DNA of 64,000 nucleotides from Bhargavaea ullalensis. GTDB lineage: Bacteria > Bacillota > Bacilli > Bacillales_A > Planococcaceae. The notes beneath the pieces are model-generated. The model saw only the letters and a list, made by a program, of their open reading frames with translations. It was not told where the DNA came from and searched no databases. This document shows positions 50,808 to 58,945 of this stretch, piece by piece (the stretch's first letter is position 1; the number at the start of each line of letters is the position of its first letter). The position numbers and the translations under genes are program-made. The stretch lies in NCBI RefSeq assembly GCF_040545425.1, contig NZ_JBEPLW010000003.1. One strand, 5' to 3'.

Positions 50808-52205
50808 ATGAAAAAGATTTTGGTGATCGGCGGAGGCATCACGGGACTGTCGGCGGCACACCGGCTGCAGTGCCTCGCGGAGGAATCGGGAGAACAAATA
50901 GGCGTGACGCTGATCGAGTCGGAAGATCGGCTTGGAGGCAAGCTGCGCACCCTTCACGAAGACGGATTCATCATGGAAACGGGGGCAGACTCGATCGTCG
51001 CCCGCCACGAGGGGATCCGGACGCTCATCGGGGAGCTCGGCCTTGGGGAACGGGTCGTCCACAACGCGACCGGCATCTCCTATCTTTACTGGGACGGCGA
51101 ACTGCATGCCATCCCGGCGGACGCCGTGTTCGGCATCCCGATGAGCGAGGAATCGCTCATGAACACGACACTCGTTTCAGAAGAAGGAAAGCGGGCCGCC
51201 CTGAAGGATTTTGAGCCTGCTTCACATGACTTCACCCTGGACAGCCCGGTCGGTGCGTTCCTCCGGGCGTTCCTCGGCGATGAACTCGTCGAGCGCCAGA
51301 TTGCTCCGGTGCTGTCGGGCGTTTACTCCGGTTCGATCGATTCGCTGACGCTCGGCTCGACGCTTCCTTACCTGCTCGAATATAAAAACGAATACGGGAG
51401 TATCATCAAAGGACTCGGTGCCAACCGGGCGAAATTCGAATCTCAGGCGAACAAGAAGTTTCTCTCATTCGACGGGGGGCTTTCGGTGCTCGTGGACGCG
51501 CTTGAAGAGGCGATGCCGGATGTGGAAGTGATGAAGGGGACCGCTGCGCAACGGCTCCGCAAAACCGGCGGCGGATATGAACTCGACGTCGCCGGCCGGG
51601 GCACGCTGCGCGCGGACGCCGTCATTCTGGCGATCCCGGACGGCGCGATCCGGGCGCTGCTCGGGGAGAAGGCGCCGGATGACTTGTTCGGCAAGTTCCA
51701 GAACGCGTCGATCCTGACGATGTATCTCGGCTATGACCTGCCGGACTCCGATCTGCCGGCGGACGGGACGGGCTTCATCACAACCGGAAACAGCGGCGTG
51801 GTCTGTGATGCCTGCACATGGACGAGCCGCAAATGGGCACACACTTCGCCGGAGGGCCGTCTGCTCGTACGGCTGTTCTACAAAAATTCGAACCCGGCGT
51901 TCGGGAAGATCAAGGAAATGGACCGGGAAGCGCTCGTCTCGCTCGCCCGGGCGGATCTTGAAGAAAGTCTCCGCATCCATGCGGAGCCGGCCGCCGTCGA
52001 AGTGACGCCGTGGTTCGGCCTGATGCCGAAATACGGCCTGGGACATAGGTCGGCCGTCGAAGAGCTGGAAGAAATGCTCTCGGAGAACTGGCCGGCCGTA
52101 CGGGCTGCGGGTGCCTCTTTCCACGGAGTCGGTATCGGGCTTTGCATCGAGGACGGCCGCAAACAGGCAAAACACATATTTGACCGGCTGATGCAAGACA
52201 GGTAA
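50808..52205 (+). CDS. hemY: coproporphyrinogen/protoporphyrinogen oxidase (CgoX/HemY)
   Basis: 465 residues from ATG 50808 (AAAGGAG upstream). FAD motif ILVIGGGITGLSAAHRLQ, the second loop ETGADSIVARH, QIAPVLSGVYSGSIDSLTLGSTLP and the C-terminal FAD contact GVGIGLCIEDGRKQAKHI. In Bacilli this enzyme makes coproporphyrin III in haem synthesis. The hemE and hemH genes that often precede it are not here, so the gene stands alone with a kinase gene 12 bp downstream. Confidence 0.93.
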   Translation: MKKILVIGGGITGLSAAHRLQCLAEESGEQIGVTLIESEDRLGGKLRTLHEDGFIMETGADSIVARHEGIRTLIGELGLGERVVHNATGISYLYWDGELHAIPADAVFGIPMSEESLMNTTLVSEEGKRAALKDFEPASHDFTLDSPVGAFLRAFLGDELVERQIAPVLSGVYSGSIDSLTLGSTLPYLLEYKNEYGSIIKGLGANRAKFESQANKKFLSFDGGLSVLVDALEEAMPDVEVMKGTAAQRLRKTGGGYELDVAGRGTLRADAVILAIPDGAIRALLGEKAPDDLFGKFQNASILTMYLGYDLPDSDLPADGTGFITTGNSGVVCDACTWTSRKWAHTSPEGRLLVRLFYKNSNPAFGKIKEMDREALVSLARADLEESLRIHAEPAAVEVTPWFGLMPKYGLGHRSAVEELEEMLSENWPAVRAAGASFHGVGIGLCIEDGRKQAKHIFDRLMQDR

Positions 52206-52217
52206 AGGAGGCAGGAG

Positions 52218-53171
52218 ATGGGCAACGTTCTTTCGGTCGGAGAAGTGCTGATCGACTTTACGCCTTACGGGATTTCGGACAAAGGGGACCCGTTGTTTGA
52301 GCAAAATGCGGGCGGCGCGCCGGCGAATGTGGCGGCGATGATCGCGAAGCTCGGCGGGAATGCCGCGCTGGCCGCAAAAGTGGGGGCGGATGCATTCGGC
52401 CATTCGCTTATCCGGACGCTGCAAAAAGCCGGAGTGGATGCGTCGGGCATCCGGGTGACGGAGGAGGCCAATACGACGCTCGCCTTCGTTCATCTTGCAG
52501 GAGACGGGGACCGGTCGTTCAGTTTTTACCGCAAGCCCGGCGCGGACGCCCTGCTTGAAGAACCGGATATTTCTGATGCGATGATCGCGTCGGCAGACAT
52601 CGTGCATGCCGGCTCCGTGTCGATGACGAAGGAGCCGGCGTGCGGTGCGACGCTTTCTGCCCTGCGGCGGGCTTCAAAAGCGGGAAAGGTTGTTTCATTT
52701 GACCCGAACCTCCGGGAAAGCCTGATTGAAGACGGGGAAAAGCTGCTGCGCGACATCAGGGGCATCCTCCCTTCCGTCACATACCTGAAAGTGGCGGAAG
52801 AGGAACTGGCGTGGCTCATGGATGAAGAAGATGAGGAAGCGGCCTGCGCCAGGCTGAAGGAAGAATACGGGGTCCCGGTGATCGTCCTCACGAGGGGCGC
52901 CCGGGGCAGTGCGTTTTATTCGGACGGGAGGCTGGCGGAAGTGCCCGGTTTCCAAGTGAAGGCCGTGGACACGACCGGTGCGGGGGATGCGTTTTGGGGT
53001 GCGTTCCTTCATCAGGTTGCAGAGTCGGGCTCGGCCGAAAGTGTTTTTGGACCCGGACAACTCACCGGACTGCTCCGGTTCGCCAACGCAGCAGGCGCGC
53101 TCGCCGTAACGAAGCGGGGCGGCATCCCGGCTTTGCCGGCAAGGGAAGAGATTGAGAAGCTTGTGAAATAA
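52218..53171 (+). CDS. PfkB-family sugar kinase, probable fructokinase
   Basis: 317 residues: GEVLIDFTPYG, the NAGGAPANVAAMIAKLGG motif, FYRKPGADALL and the anion-hole VDTTGAGDAFWGAFL with the catalytic Asp. The substrate pattern fits fructokinase (ScrK-like); other PfkB sugars are possible. AAAGGAGGCAGGAG precedes the ATG. Probably transcribed with cgoX. Terminator follows. Confidence 0.87.
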   Translation: MGNVLSVGEVLIDFTPYGISDKGDPLFEQNAGGAPANVAAMIAKLGGNAALAAKVGADAFGHSLIRTLQKAGVDASGIRVTEEANTTLAFVHLAGDGDRSFSFYRKPGADALLEEPDISDAMIASADIVHAGSVSMTKEPACGATLSALRRASKAGKVVSFDPNLRESLIEDGEKLLRDIRGILPSVTYLKVAEEELAWLMDEEDEEAACARLKEEYGVPVIVLTRGARGSAFYSDGRLAEVPGFQVKAVDTTGAGDAFWGAFLHQVAESGSAESVFGPGQLTGLLRFANAAGALAVTKRGGIPALPAREEIEKLVK

Positions 53172-53173
53172 AT

Positions 53174-53207
53174 GGGTCGGTCTCCTGCGGGGGATCGGCT
53201 TTTTGTT
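53174..53207 (+). terminator. terminator after fructokinase gene
   Basis: GGTCGGTCTCC and GGGGATCGGC(T) arms with G-U pairs, then TTTTTG. Confidence 0.7.
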
Positions 53208-53333
53208 ATCCATAATTAGGGAGGCAATGCCGATAAGTCCGTTCGCCGGGATGTCATTTTTCAATTTTGGCATCACTTTCTCCTCATTTAGTCCGAAAGA
53301 AACAGGGTTTCCAGCCTTCGTTCTTTAGGTCGA

Positions 53334-53363
53334 TTGTCCTATTCGGGCGCCTGTCGATATAAT
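53334..53363 (+). promoter_or_regulatory. sigma-A promoter before the pRiA4b ORF-3-like gene
   Basis: TTGTCC and TATAAT separated by 18 bases, 30 bp upstream of the start codon. Confidence 0.6.
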
Positions 53364-53392
53364 GGGGAAAATGACGGACAGGGGGAGAAAGG

Positions 53393-54979
53393 ATGATCGT
53401 CGAGCTGAAGGTGGAGGTGCTGGAGTATTGGCCGCAAACAAGCCGGGTGATCCGGCTGGAGCGGGAGAGGACGTTTGAGGAGCTGCATGAAGTGCTTCAG
53501 TTGGCATTTGAGTGGGAAAGCGGGCATCCGTACGAATTCGGCATCTTGAAGGACGACGGGGAAACGGAAAGTCTGGTCATCCGTCCGGAAGATGCCGCCC
53601 GGTGGAAGGTCCGGGATTGGCTCTGGGGGGAAGGGGACGCGGCGGTTTACCGGGTGAAGACCGGGACGGGCTGGGAACACAGGATTGAAGTGGCGGGAGT
53701 CTGGGATTTCGAACTGAATCGTGTGTATCCGAGTTGCTGCAGCGCGGAGGGGGAGCTGCCGGAAGTGCTGACTGTGCCGCCCGCATTCGTCGAGACCGGC
53801 GTGCGGGCCCCTGATGAGTTATCGCTCGACATCAATCAGTCGCTCATTAAGTTCATCGGCATACCGGAACTTGAAGGGCCGGGCTTCTGGGCCGGTTCCT
53901 ACCGGGAAGACCGGCCGATGGACAGCGAAGAAGAAGCCGTGTTTGAACGGGAATTCACCAGGCTGAGGAAATGGATCCGGCGGGAGACATCCAGGGCGAT
54001 CAGGCTGATGAAGGAAGTGTACGACAAACGGCCGTGGGAGCTTCTCGACGATAACCAGATTTTTGGAATAGAGCTTGAAGGAAAGCGGGAGCCGCTGTTC
54101 GTGCAGGTGCTCGGTTCCGAGGGCGATGACTTCGGGCTTGTCGTCTACAACGGCTGGGACGGATACCGGTTCCTGAGAAGAAAGCAGGCCGGCACCCTGA
54201 CGAAAGAAGAAGAACTGTACGGAATGACGGGTGTCTATGCCGACTTCAAAAACCGGAAAGAGGTGTTTGCGCCCGAACGGCAGATGTTGCGGGGCCTCGG
54301 CTTCACATTCAAGGAAGGCGGCTGGCCGGTTCTGCGTTCCGTCGAACCGGGCTACGTGGAAAATCCGCCGATGCCGATTGAACTCGACTGGCTCCAGCAG
54401 GCCCTGAAAGCACTGCTCGCACTGATCAAGCCGGAGGCCGCCCGGTTCAGTTTCCCGCGTCTCGGGGAAGACGAAGGCATGATCATCTTCCGTGCAGTAC
54501 AGGCGGGGCAGATGGAAGGGGAGCTGATGTCGGAACCGGCGGTACCGCCGGCCCGTGAACCGGGGCTGAGAGTCCACGATTACGAACTCCGGCATGTGAA
54601 GGAGTTGCCGAAGAGCGGCCGGATCGTAGAGTTTGACGTCAGTTACTGGCCGTCTCCGGTCCGGGAAAAAAGCTGGCCCCGGATGTATCATCCGCTGGCC
54701 GTGTTCGCGGCGGACGCACAGACGGGTGAAGTGATTGCAGCGAATCTGCTTTCCCGGCCGGCACCCGATGTGCTCGCCCAGCCGCTGTTCAACGAACTTC
54801 TCATCTGCGGCAAGATGGAAATTCCTGCGGAAGTGCGCGTGAATGAAGCGACCGCACGTCGTATCCGTCCGCTGGCGAAGGAACTCGGTATCCGGTTGAC
54901 GATCACCGAAGACCTGCCGGCCGTGCAGGCTGCCAAAGAAGCTTACAAAGAAAGTCTGCCGCACCCTGCGCGTCCCTGA
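53393..54979 (+). CDS. plasmid pRiA4b ORF-3-like protein, first of two tandem paralogues
   Basis: 528 residues. N-terminal pRiA4b ORF-3 domain (about 1-145): VIRLERERTFEELHEVLQLAFEWE and GTGWEHRIEV, followed by YPSCCSAEGELPEV. The middle (about 215-340: DDNQIFGIELEG, VYNGWDGYRFL, LYGMTGVYADFKNR, WPVLRSVEPGYVE) and a C-terminal segment match the next gene but no family I can name with certainty. Cytosolic, acidic. The domain was named from a plasmid and an insertion element passenger; a function is unknown. Confidence 0.75.
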   Translation: MIVELKVEVLEYWPQTSRVIRLERERTFEELHEVLQLAFEWESGHPYEFGILKDDGETESLVIRPEDAARWKVRDWLWGEGDAAVYRVKTGTGWEHRIEVAGVWDFELNRVYPSCCSAEGELPEVLTVPPAFVETGVRAPDELSLDINQSLIKFIGIPELEGPGFWAGSYREDRPMDSEEEAVFEREFTRLRKWIRRETSRAIRLMKEVYDKRPWELLDDNQIFGIELEGKREPLFVQVLGSEGDDFGLVVYNGWDGYRFLRRKQAGTLTKEEELYGMTGVYADFKNRKEVFAPERQMLRGLGFTFKEGGWPVLRSVEPGYVENPPMPIELDWLQQALKALLALIKPEAARFSFPRLGEDEGMIIFRAVQAGQMEGELMSEPAVPPAREPGLRVHDYELRHVKELPKSGRIVEFDVSYWPSPVREKSWPRMYHPLAVFAADAQTGEVIAANLLSRPAPDVLAQPLFNELLICGKMEIPAEVRVNEATARRIRPLAKELGIRLTITEDLPAVQAAKEAYKESLPHPARP

Positions 54980-55057
54980 TCCGGCCCCTCCGGTTGTGCC
55001 GGATCCGCCCGGCCGGTACAATGAAACCAACACGAGAGAAGATTTGGGGGCGACGGA

Positions 55058-56698
55058 ATGATCTATGAACTGGAAGTGAAGCTGGACGTTGAGCCGCCGG
55101 TGGTCAGAGTGCTGGAAATCGAGCCGGAGAAAACGACTTTTGAAGGGCTACACAATCTGTTGCAGGCGGCGTATGAGTGGGAAAACTCGCACCTGCACGG
55201 ATTTTTTGTGAAAAAGACGGGCGGCCGGAATTCCTCCGCTCAAATCGGACCGGTCCCGCCAAAAGGATACGAAGATCTGCCGGTCCCGGAAAATGACGAG
55301 GCAAAGGAAGGACTTGTCCGCTGGCTGAAACAGCCCGGCGACGAGGCGCTGTACGTATACGATTTCGGAGCCGGCTGGGAGCACCGGATTGAACTGAAGG
55401 CGATCAAAAAAGCCGAGGAAGGCAAGCTGTACCCGCGCTGCCTACATGCCGAAGGGATTGCGGCGGATGAGGACAGCTTTCCGCCGCTTTATGACGGGAG
55501 CGGCAGCCCCCCGCCGGGAATTCTCGTCTCAGAGGTGAATGAACGGCTCGGTGCAGAAGAAGATGAGACGGACGATCCGGATTTCGACCTTTTACTTGAC
55601 CGCTTTCTCGGAGAAGAGGAACTGTCCAAAGCAGACATTGACCGGCTGGCGGCGCTTCCGGAAGATCCGGCGGACCGGCTTGGCGGGGACTGGGAGCCGG
55701 AATACGTGCGCGGGGTATGGACCGATCTTCTGACCCGGACGAAGGAGACGTTGGCGGACAAGCCGTGGGAGCATCTTCACAGCAACCAGTTGTTTGCGGT
55801 GGAAGATCCGATGCTTGAGGAGCCGGTCTTCGTGTCGGTGCTCGGTTCCGGCGGACAGGAGTTTGGCGTCGTCGTTTACTACGGCTGGGAAGGCTATGCG
55901 TATTTGTGCAAGATGTTCAACGGTGAACTGACCGATGATGAAACAATGTACGGCATGACCGGCGTGGCGGTGTATTTCGAAGACAGGGGAGACCTTGAGC
56001 AAGGGGACTACAAGCTCATCAAAGACCACGGCTTCTCGTTCCGCGGAAAAAAACAATGGCCCGTCTTCCGCAATTTCGAGCCGGGGTATGTGCCCTGGAA
56101 GCCGGAGCCGGACGAAGCGGGCCTGCTTGCCAACATCCTCTTGGCCGTCGACGCGGTGGTTCAGATCCAGGAAGCCGGCAATCTGGTTCCGGAATTCGGG
56201 GAAGGCGGACAGATGCTGGCCTTCATGGAGACGGACGACGGGGAGATGGCGCCGGAGTACATCGACGTTCCCGGAATGCCGGAACAGCCTGAAATCCCGC
56301 TGGTGCTCAATGATGTCGACCTGCAGCGCCTGAAGAAACTGCCGACCGGAATCCAAAGCGTTGAATACGATCTGTTCCGAATGCCGGGGGCCATTCAGGA
56401 CAAGCCCGATGAACGGCCGTTTTTCCCGCTTGTTTCTCTTTTGGGGGATACGGGCATGGGAATCGCGCTGGGGTATGACATGATTCCTTCCCCGCAGATG
56501 GAAATGCTTGCACAGCCTGCGTTTGCCAAAACCATCAGCAAGATGGGCGTCCTTCCGCGGGAGATTCTCCTGACAGAGCCGGTTGCTTCTTATCTGAAGG
56601 CGCTCACCGATCAGCTGCCCTTGAAAGTGGTCGTGGCGGACCGGCTGGAGAAGATGGAACAACTGAAGCGGGAAATGCTCAGGATGATGAGACCATGA
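55058..56698 (+). CDS. plasmid pRiA4b ORF-3-like protein, second tandem paralogue
   Basis: 546 residues. N-terminal domain in canonical form: FEGLHNLLQAAYEWENSHLHGFFV, YDFGAGWEHRIELKAI and LYPRCLHAEGIAADEDSFPP. The shared middle block follows (LHSNQLFAVEDPML, VYYGWEGYAYLCKMF, MYGMTGVAVYF, WPVFRNFEPGYVP), then the C-terminal domain. It carries an acidic insertion near residues 165-205 (EEDETDDPDFDLLLDRFLGE). 78 bp after its paralogue, with a strong ribosome site (TTTGGGGGCGACGG). Terminator after it. Confidence 0.78.
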   Translation: MIYELEVKLDVEPPVVRVLEIEPEKTTFEGLHNLLQAAYEWENSHLHGFFVKKTGGRNSSAQIGPVPPKGYEDLPVPENDEAKEGLVRWLKQPGDEALYVYDFGAGWEHRIELKAIKKAEEGKLYPRCLHAEGIAADEDSFPPLYDGSGSPPPGILVSEVNERLGAEEDETDDPDFDLLLDRFLGEEELSKADIDRLAALPEDPADRLGGDWEPEYVRGVWTDLLTRTKETLADKPWEHLHSNQLFAVEDPMLEEPVFVSVLGSGGQEFGVVVYYGWEGYAYLCKMFNGELTDDETMYGMTGVAVYFEDRGDLEQGDYKLIKDHGFSFRGKKQWPVFRNFEPGYVPWKPEPDEAGLLANILLAVDAVVQIQEAGNLVPEFGEGGQMLAFMETDDGEMAPEYIDVPGMPEQPEIPLVLNDVDLQRLKKLPTGIQSVEYDLFRMPGAIQDKPDERPFFPLVSLLGDTGMGIALGYDMIPSPQMEMLAQPAFAKTISKMGVLPREILLTEPVASYLKALTDQLPLKVVVADRLEKMEQLKREMLRMMRP

Positions 56699-56703
56699 AT
56701 TTG

Positions 56704-56744
56704 AAAAAGCGGAGCGGCGTGCACTGGCACCCGCTCCGCTTTCG
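56704..56744 (+). terminator. terminator after the pRiA4b-like pair
   Basis: AAAAGCGGAGCGG and CCGCTCCGCTTT arms around a 14-base loop. Confidence 0.88.
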
Positions 56745-56884
56745 TTATTCGTGTCAACCGGGATCACCGTGGTTCTGAGAAAAGGAGAGAAAAACCGTTG
56801 TGTAAAGTGAGTTTTTAAGAGAAAGGAGGAGGAACATGATATGATGGAAGGAGTAGTCTGACAATTTGAAAGGGGAGAAGGAGA

Positions 56885-58210
56885 TTGGTCCAGGAAGCTA
56901 GGAAAGTCAGCGAAGCGAAGGAACTGCTCTTGGTCAATGAGTTCATCGACGGGGTGCTCGATCCCGAAAAGCCGATGCTCGGTCCGCTGAAAGACGGGGG
57001 CCATATTGTCGCGCATACCGCGCCGGGCTGCTGGGGGCCCATGATCACTCCGTGCATAAAAGGCGGACATGAAGTGACGAAGCCGGTATGGGTGGAGGGG
57101 GCGGAAGTCGGAGATGCCCTCGTCATCGAGATCAAATCGATCGAAGTGACCTCCCGCGCAACCGCGTCCGGAAACGATCGGCCGGTCGAGGGCCGGTTCC
57201 TCGGAGATCCGTTCGTCGCCGTGAAATGCCCGGGCTGCGGGACGCTTTATCCGCAGACGGTCATTGAAGGGATCGGCCAGGAAGCGATCCGGTGCGCCGA
57301 GTGCAGGGAAAATGTGACGCCGTTCGAGTTCACCAACGGTTATACGATGGTCTTTGACGAAGGCGGAGAAGTTGGTGTGACCCTGACAAAGGAATCTGCA
57401 GAGGAAGTGGCAAGGAGCGGCCGCGAGTATATGAATACGCCGGAAAACTCGGTCCAGAACCCGGTCGTCACATTCGCTCCGCATGATCTGGTCGGCGTCA
57501 TTGCAAGAACGAGGCCGTTCCTCGGGCAGCTTGGGACGACGCCGTCCAGACCGACGCCGGATTCCCACAATGCGGGCGATTTCGGTTCATTCCTCGTCGG
57601 GGCGCCGCACGAATACGCCTGCACGGACGAGGAACTGGAAACACACCGGACAGACGGCCATATGGACATCAACCGGGTGCGCGCCGGGGCGGTGCTCGTC
57701 TGCCCGGTGAAAGTGCCGGGCGGCGGCGTTTATCTCGGAGACATGCATGCCATGCAGGGGGACGGCGAGATAGCCGGGCACACAACGGATGTTGCGGGAA
57801 TCGTCCATCTCCGGGTCCATGTCCTGAAAAAAGCGGGCCTGGCCGGGCCGGTGCTGTTCCCGAACGCCGAGGACCTGCCTTACACCGCGAAGCCGATCAC
57901 CGCTGCGGAACGGATTGTCGCGGAGAAAGTCGCTGCCCGCTGGAAGGTCCCGCGGCTGGAAGAGTCGCTGCCGGTCTCATTTGTCGGCACCGGCCCGACG
58001 CTGAACGACGCGACCGGCAACGGCATGCAGCGTGCGGCGGACGCATTCGGCGTGACGGTCGAGGAGATCATGAACCGCGCCACGATCACCGGGGCGATTG
58101 AAATCGGCCGCCATCCGGGCGTGGTCACGGTCACCTTCCTGGCACCGGTGGAGTATTTGAAGAAGGCCGGGCTGGATGAGCCTGCGGCAAAGCAGTACCG
58201 GAAAGACTGA
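56885..58210 (+). CDS. acetamidase/formamidase family amidohydrolase with a double CxxC motif
   Basis: 441 residues; TTG start with GGGGAG seven bases upstream. FmdA/AmdA layout: GDALVIEIKSIEVTSRATASG, GRFLGDPF, HNAGDFGSFLVGAPHEYACTD, GGGVYLGDMHAMQGDGEIAGHTTDV with the conserved metal-binding acids and His. Between residues 115 and 140 there are CPGC and CAEC, spaced like a zinc ribbon. The family hydrolyses formamide or acetamide to the acid and ammonia. Next to an XRE-cupin regulator and a transporter, so it may act on a catabolic amide. Divergence from the classical substrate is possible. Confidence 0.85.
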   Translation: MVQEARKVSEAKELLLVNEFIDGVLDPEKPMLGPLKDGGHIVAHTAPGCWGPMITPCIKGGHEVTKPVWVEGAEVGDALVIEIKSIEVTSRATASGNDRPVEGRFLGDPFVAVKCPGCGTLYPQTVIEGIGQEAIRCAECRENVTPFEFTNGYTMVFDEGGEVGVTLTKESAEEVARSGREYMNTPENSVQNPVVTFAPHDLVGVIARTRPFLGQLGTTPSRPTPDSHNAGDFGSFLVGAPHEYACTDEELETHRTDGHMDINRVRAGAVLVCPVKVPGGGVYLGDMHAMQGDGEIAGHTTDVAGIVHLRVHVLKKAGLAGPVLFPNAEDLPYTAKPITAAERIVAEKVAARWKVPRLEESLPVSFVGTGPTLNDATGNGMQRAADAFGVTVEEIMNRATITGAIEIGRHPGVVTVTFLAPVEYLKKAGLDEPAAKQYRKD

Positions 58211-58267
58211 CAAGCCCACCGCTAAAGCAATGGGCTTCCGGCTCGGGTCATTCTGTGAACATAAGAG

Positions 58268-58300
58268 CGGGGCGGATGCACAAGCGATCCGCCCCGTTTT
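58268..58300. terminator. bidirectional terminator, amidase and XRE-cupin genes
   Basis: CGGGGCGGAT and ATCCGCCCCG arms followed by TTTT; the minus-strand gene ends in its T-run. Confidence 0.85.
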
Positions 58301-58836
58301 CAAGTCCCCGTGTCCGAGCTCACGCAGAGGAACGTCACATCGGATTCTCCCCGGTTGTACCAGTAATGAGGCGTTCCGGCATCGTAGAACAGGGACTCGC
58401 CCGGCTTCAGCTCATGCAGCCCGCCTTCCGCTTCCAAAGTGAGACATCCTTCCAGTACATACACGAACTCCTGGCCCGCATGGGTGATCGGCTGACCGCC
58501 GTTTTCACCCGGCTTCAGCTTGACTCGCATCGGCATGAAGTCGGGGGCAGCACGTCCGCGCGCCAGGTTTTGATAATAAATCCCGTACGATTCGATCCGC
58601 TCATACATAAAAGAGCCGTTTTCCCCCGGGGTCTGCTCTTCATCGAAAAAGTGACCGGGACTGACGCGCAGGGCGACGGCGATCTTCTTTAGTGATTCGA
58701 GCGTGGCGGAAGAGACGCCGCGCTCCAGCTGGGAAAGGAAGCTGATGGAGAAGCCGGTGGCTCCGGCCACTTCTTTCAGCGTCATCTTCCGTTGTTTCCG
58801 GATGGCCTTGATCTGTTCTCCAAGTTTTTGCGTCAT
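58300..58836 (-). CDS. XRE-family regulator with C-terminal cupin domain
   Basis: 178 residues. Helix-turn-helix (about 6-60: LGEQIKAIRKQRKMTLKEVAGATGFSISFLSQLERG) and a cupin ligand domain (about 105-175: MRVKLKPGENGGQPITHAGQEFVYVLEG, LKPGESLFYDAGTPHYWYNRG). Typical regulator of amino acid or polyamine catabolism. Divergent from a transporter gene, with a long perfect palindrome between them. Confidence 0.9.
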   Translation of the reverse strand: MTQKLGEQIKAIRKQRKMTLKEVAGATGFSISFLSQLERGVSSATLESLKKIAVALRVSPGHFFDEEQTPGENGSFMYERIESYGIYYQNLARGRAAPDFMPMRVKLKPGENGGQPITHAGQEFVYVLEGCLTLEAEGGLHELKPGESLFYDAGTPHYWYNRGESDVTFLCVSSDTGT

Positions 58837-58860
58837 TTTACATTCTTCCTTTGAATTCAG

Positions 58861-58919
58861 TTGACAGAATATTGATCCTAGTATTAAGATGATAGCATAA
58901 TTGAAGTGTCACTTCAATT
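58861..58919 (+). promoter_or_regulatory. promoter and palindromic operator between the XRE-cupin and MHS genes
   Basis: A TTGACA at 58861 is followed by weak -10 candidates. From 58899 to 58919 there is a perfect 10-1-10 palindrome, left arm AATTGAAGTG and right arm CACTTCAATT. It is the obvious binding site for the divergent regulator, 27 bp before the transporter start. Confidence 0.7.
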
Positions 58920-58945
58920 CATGTTGGGGATTGGGGGAAATCCAA

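Noticed and set aside
55592..57568. 658-codon open frame on the minus strand
   Set aside because: It runs across the second pRiA4b-like gene, a terminator and the amidase gene, with antisense composition and no recognisable motif.
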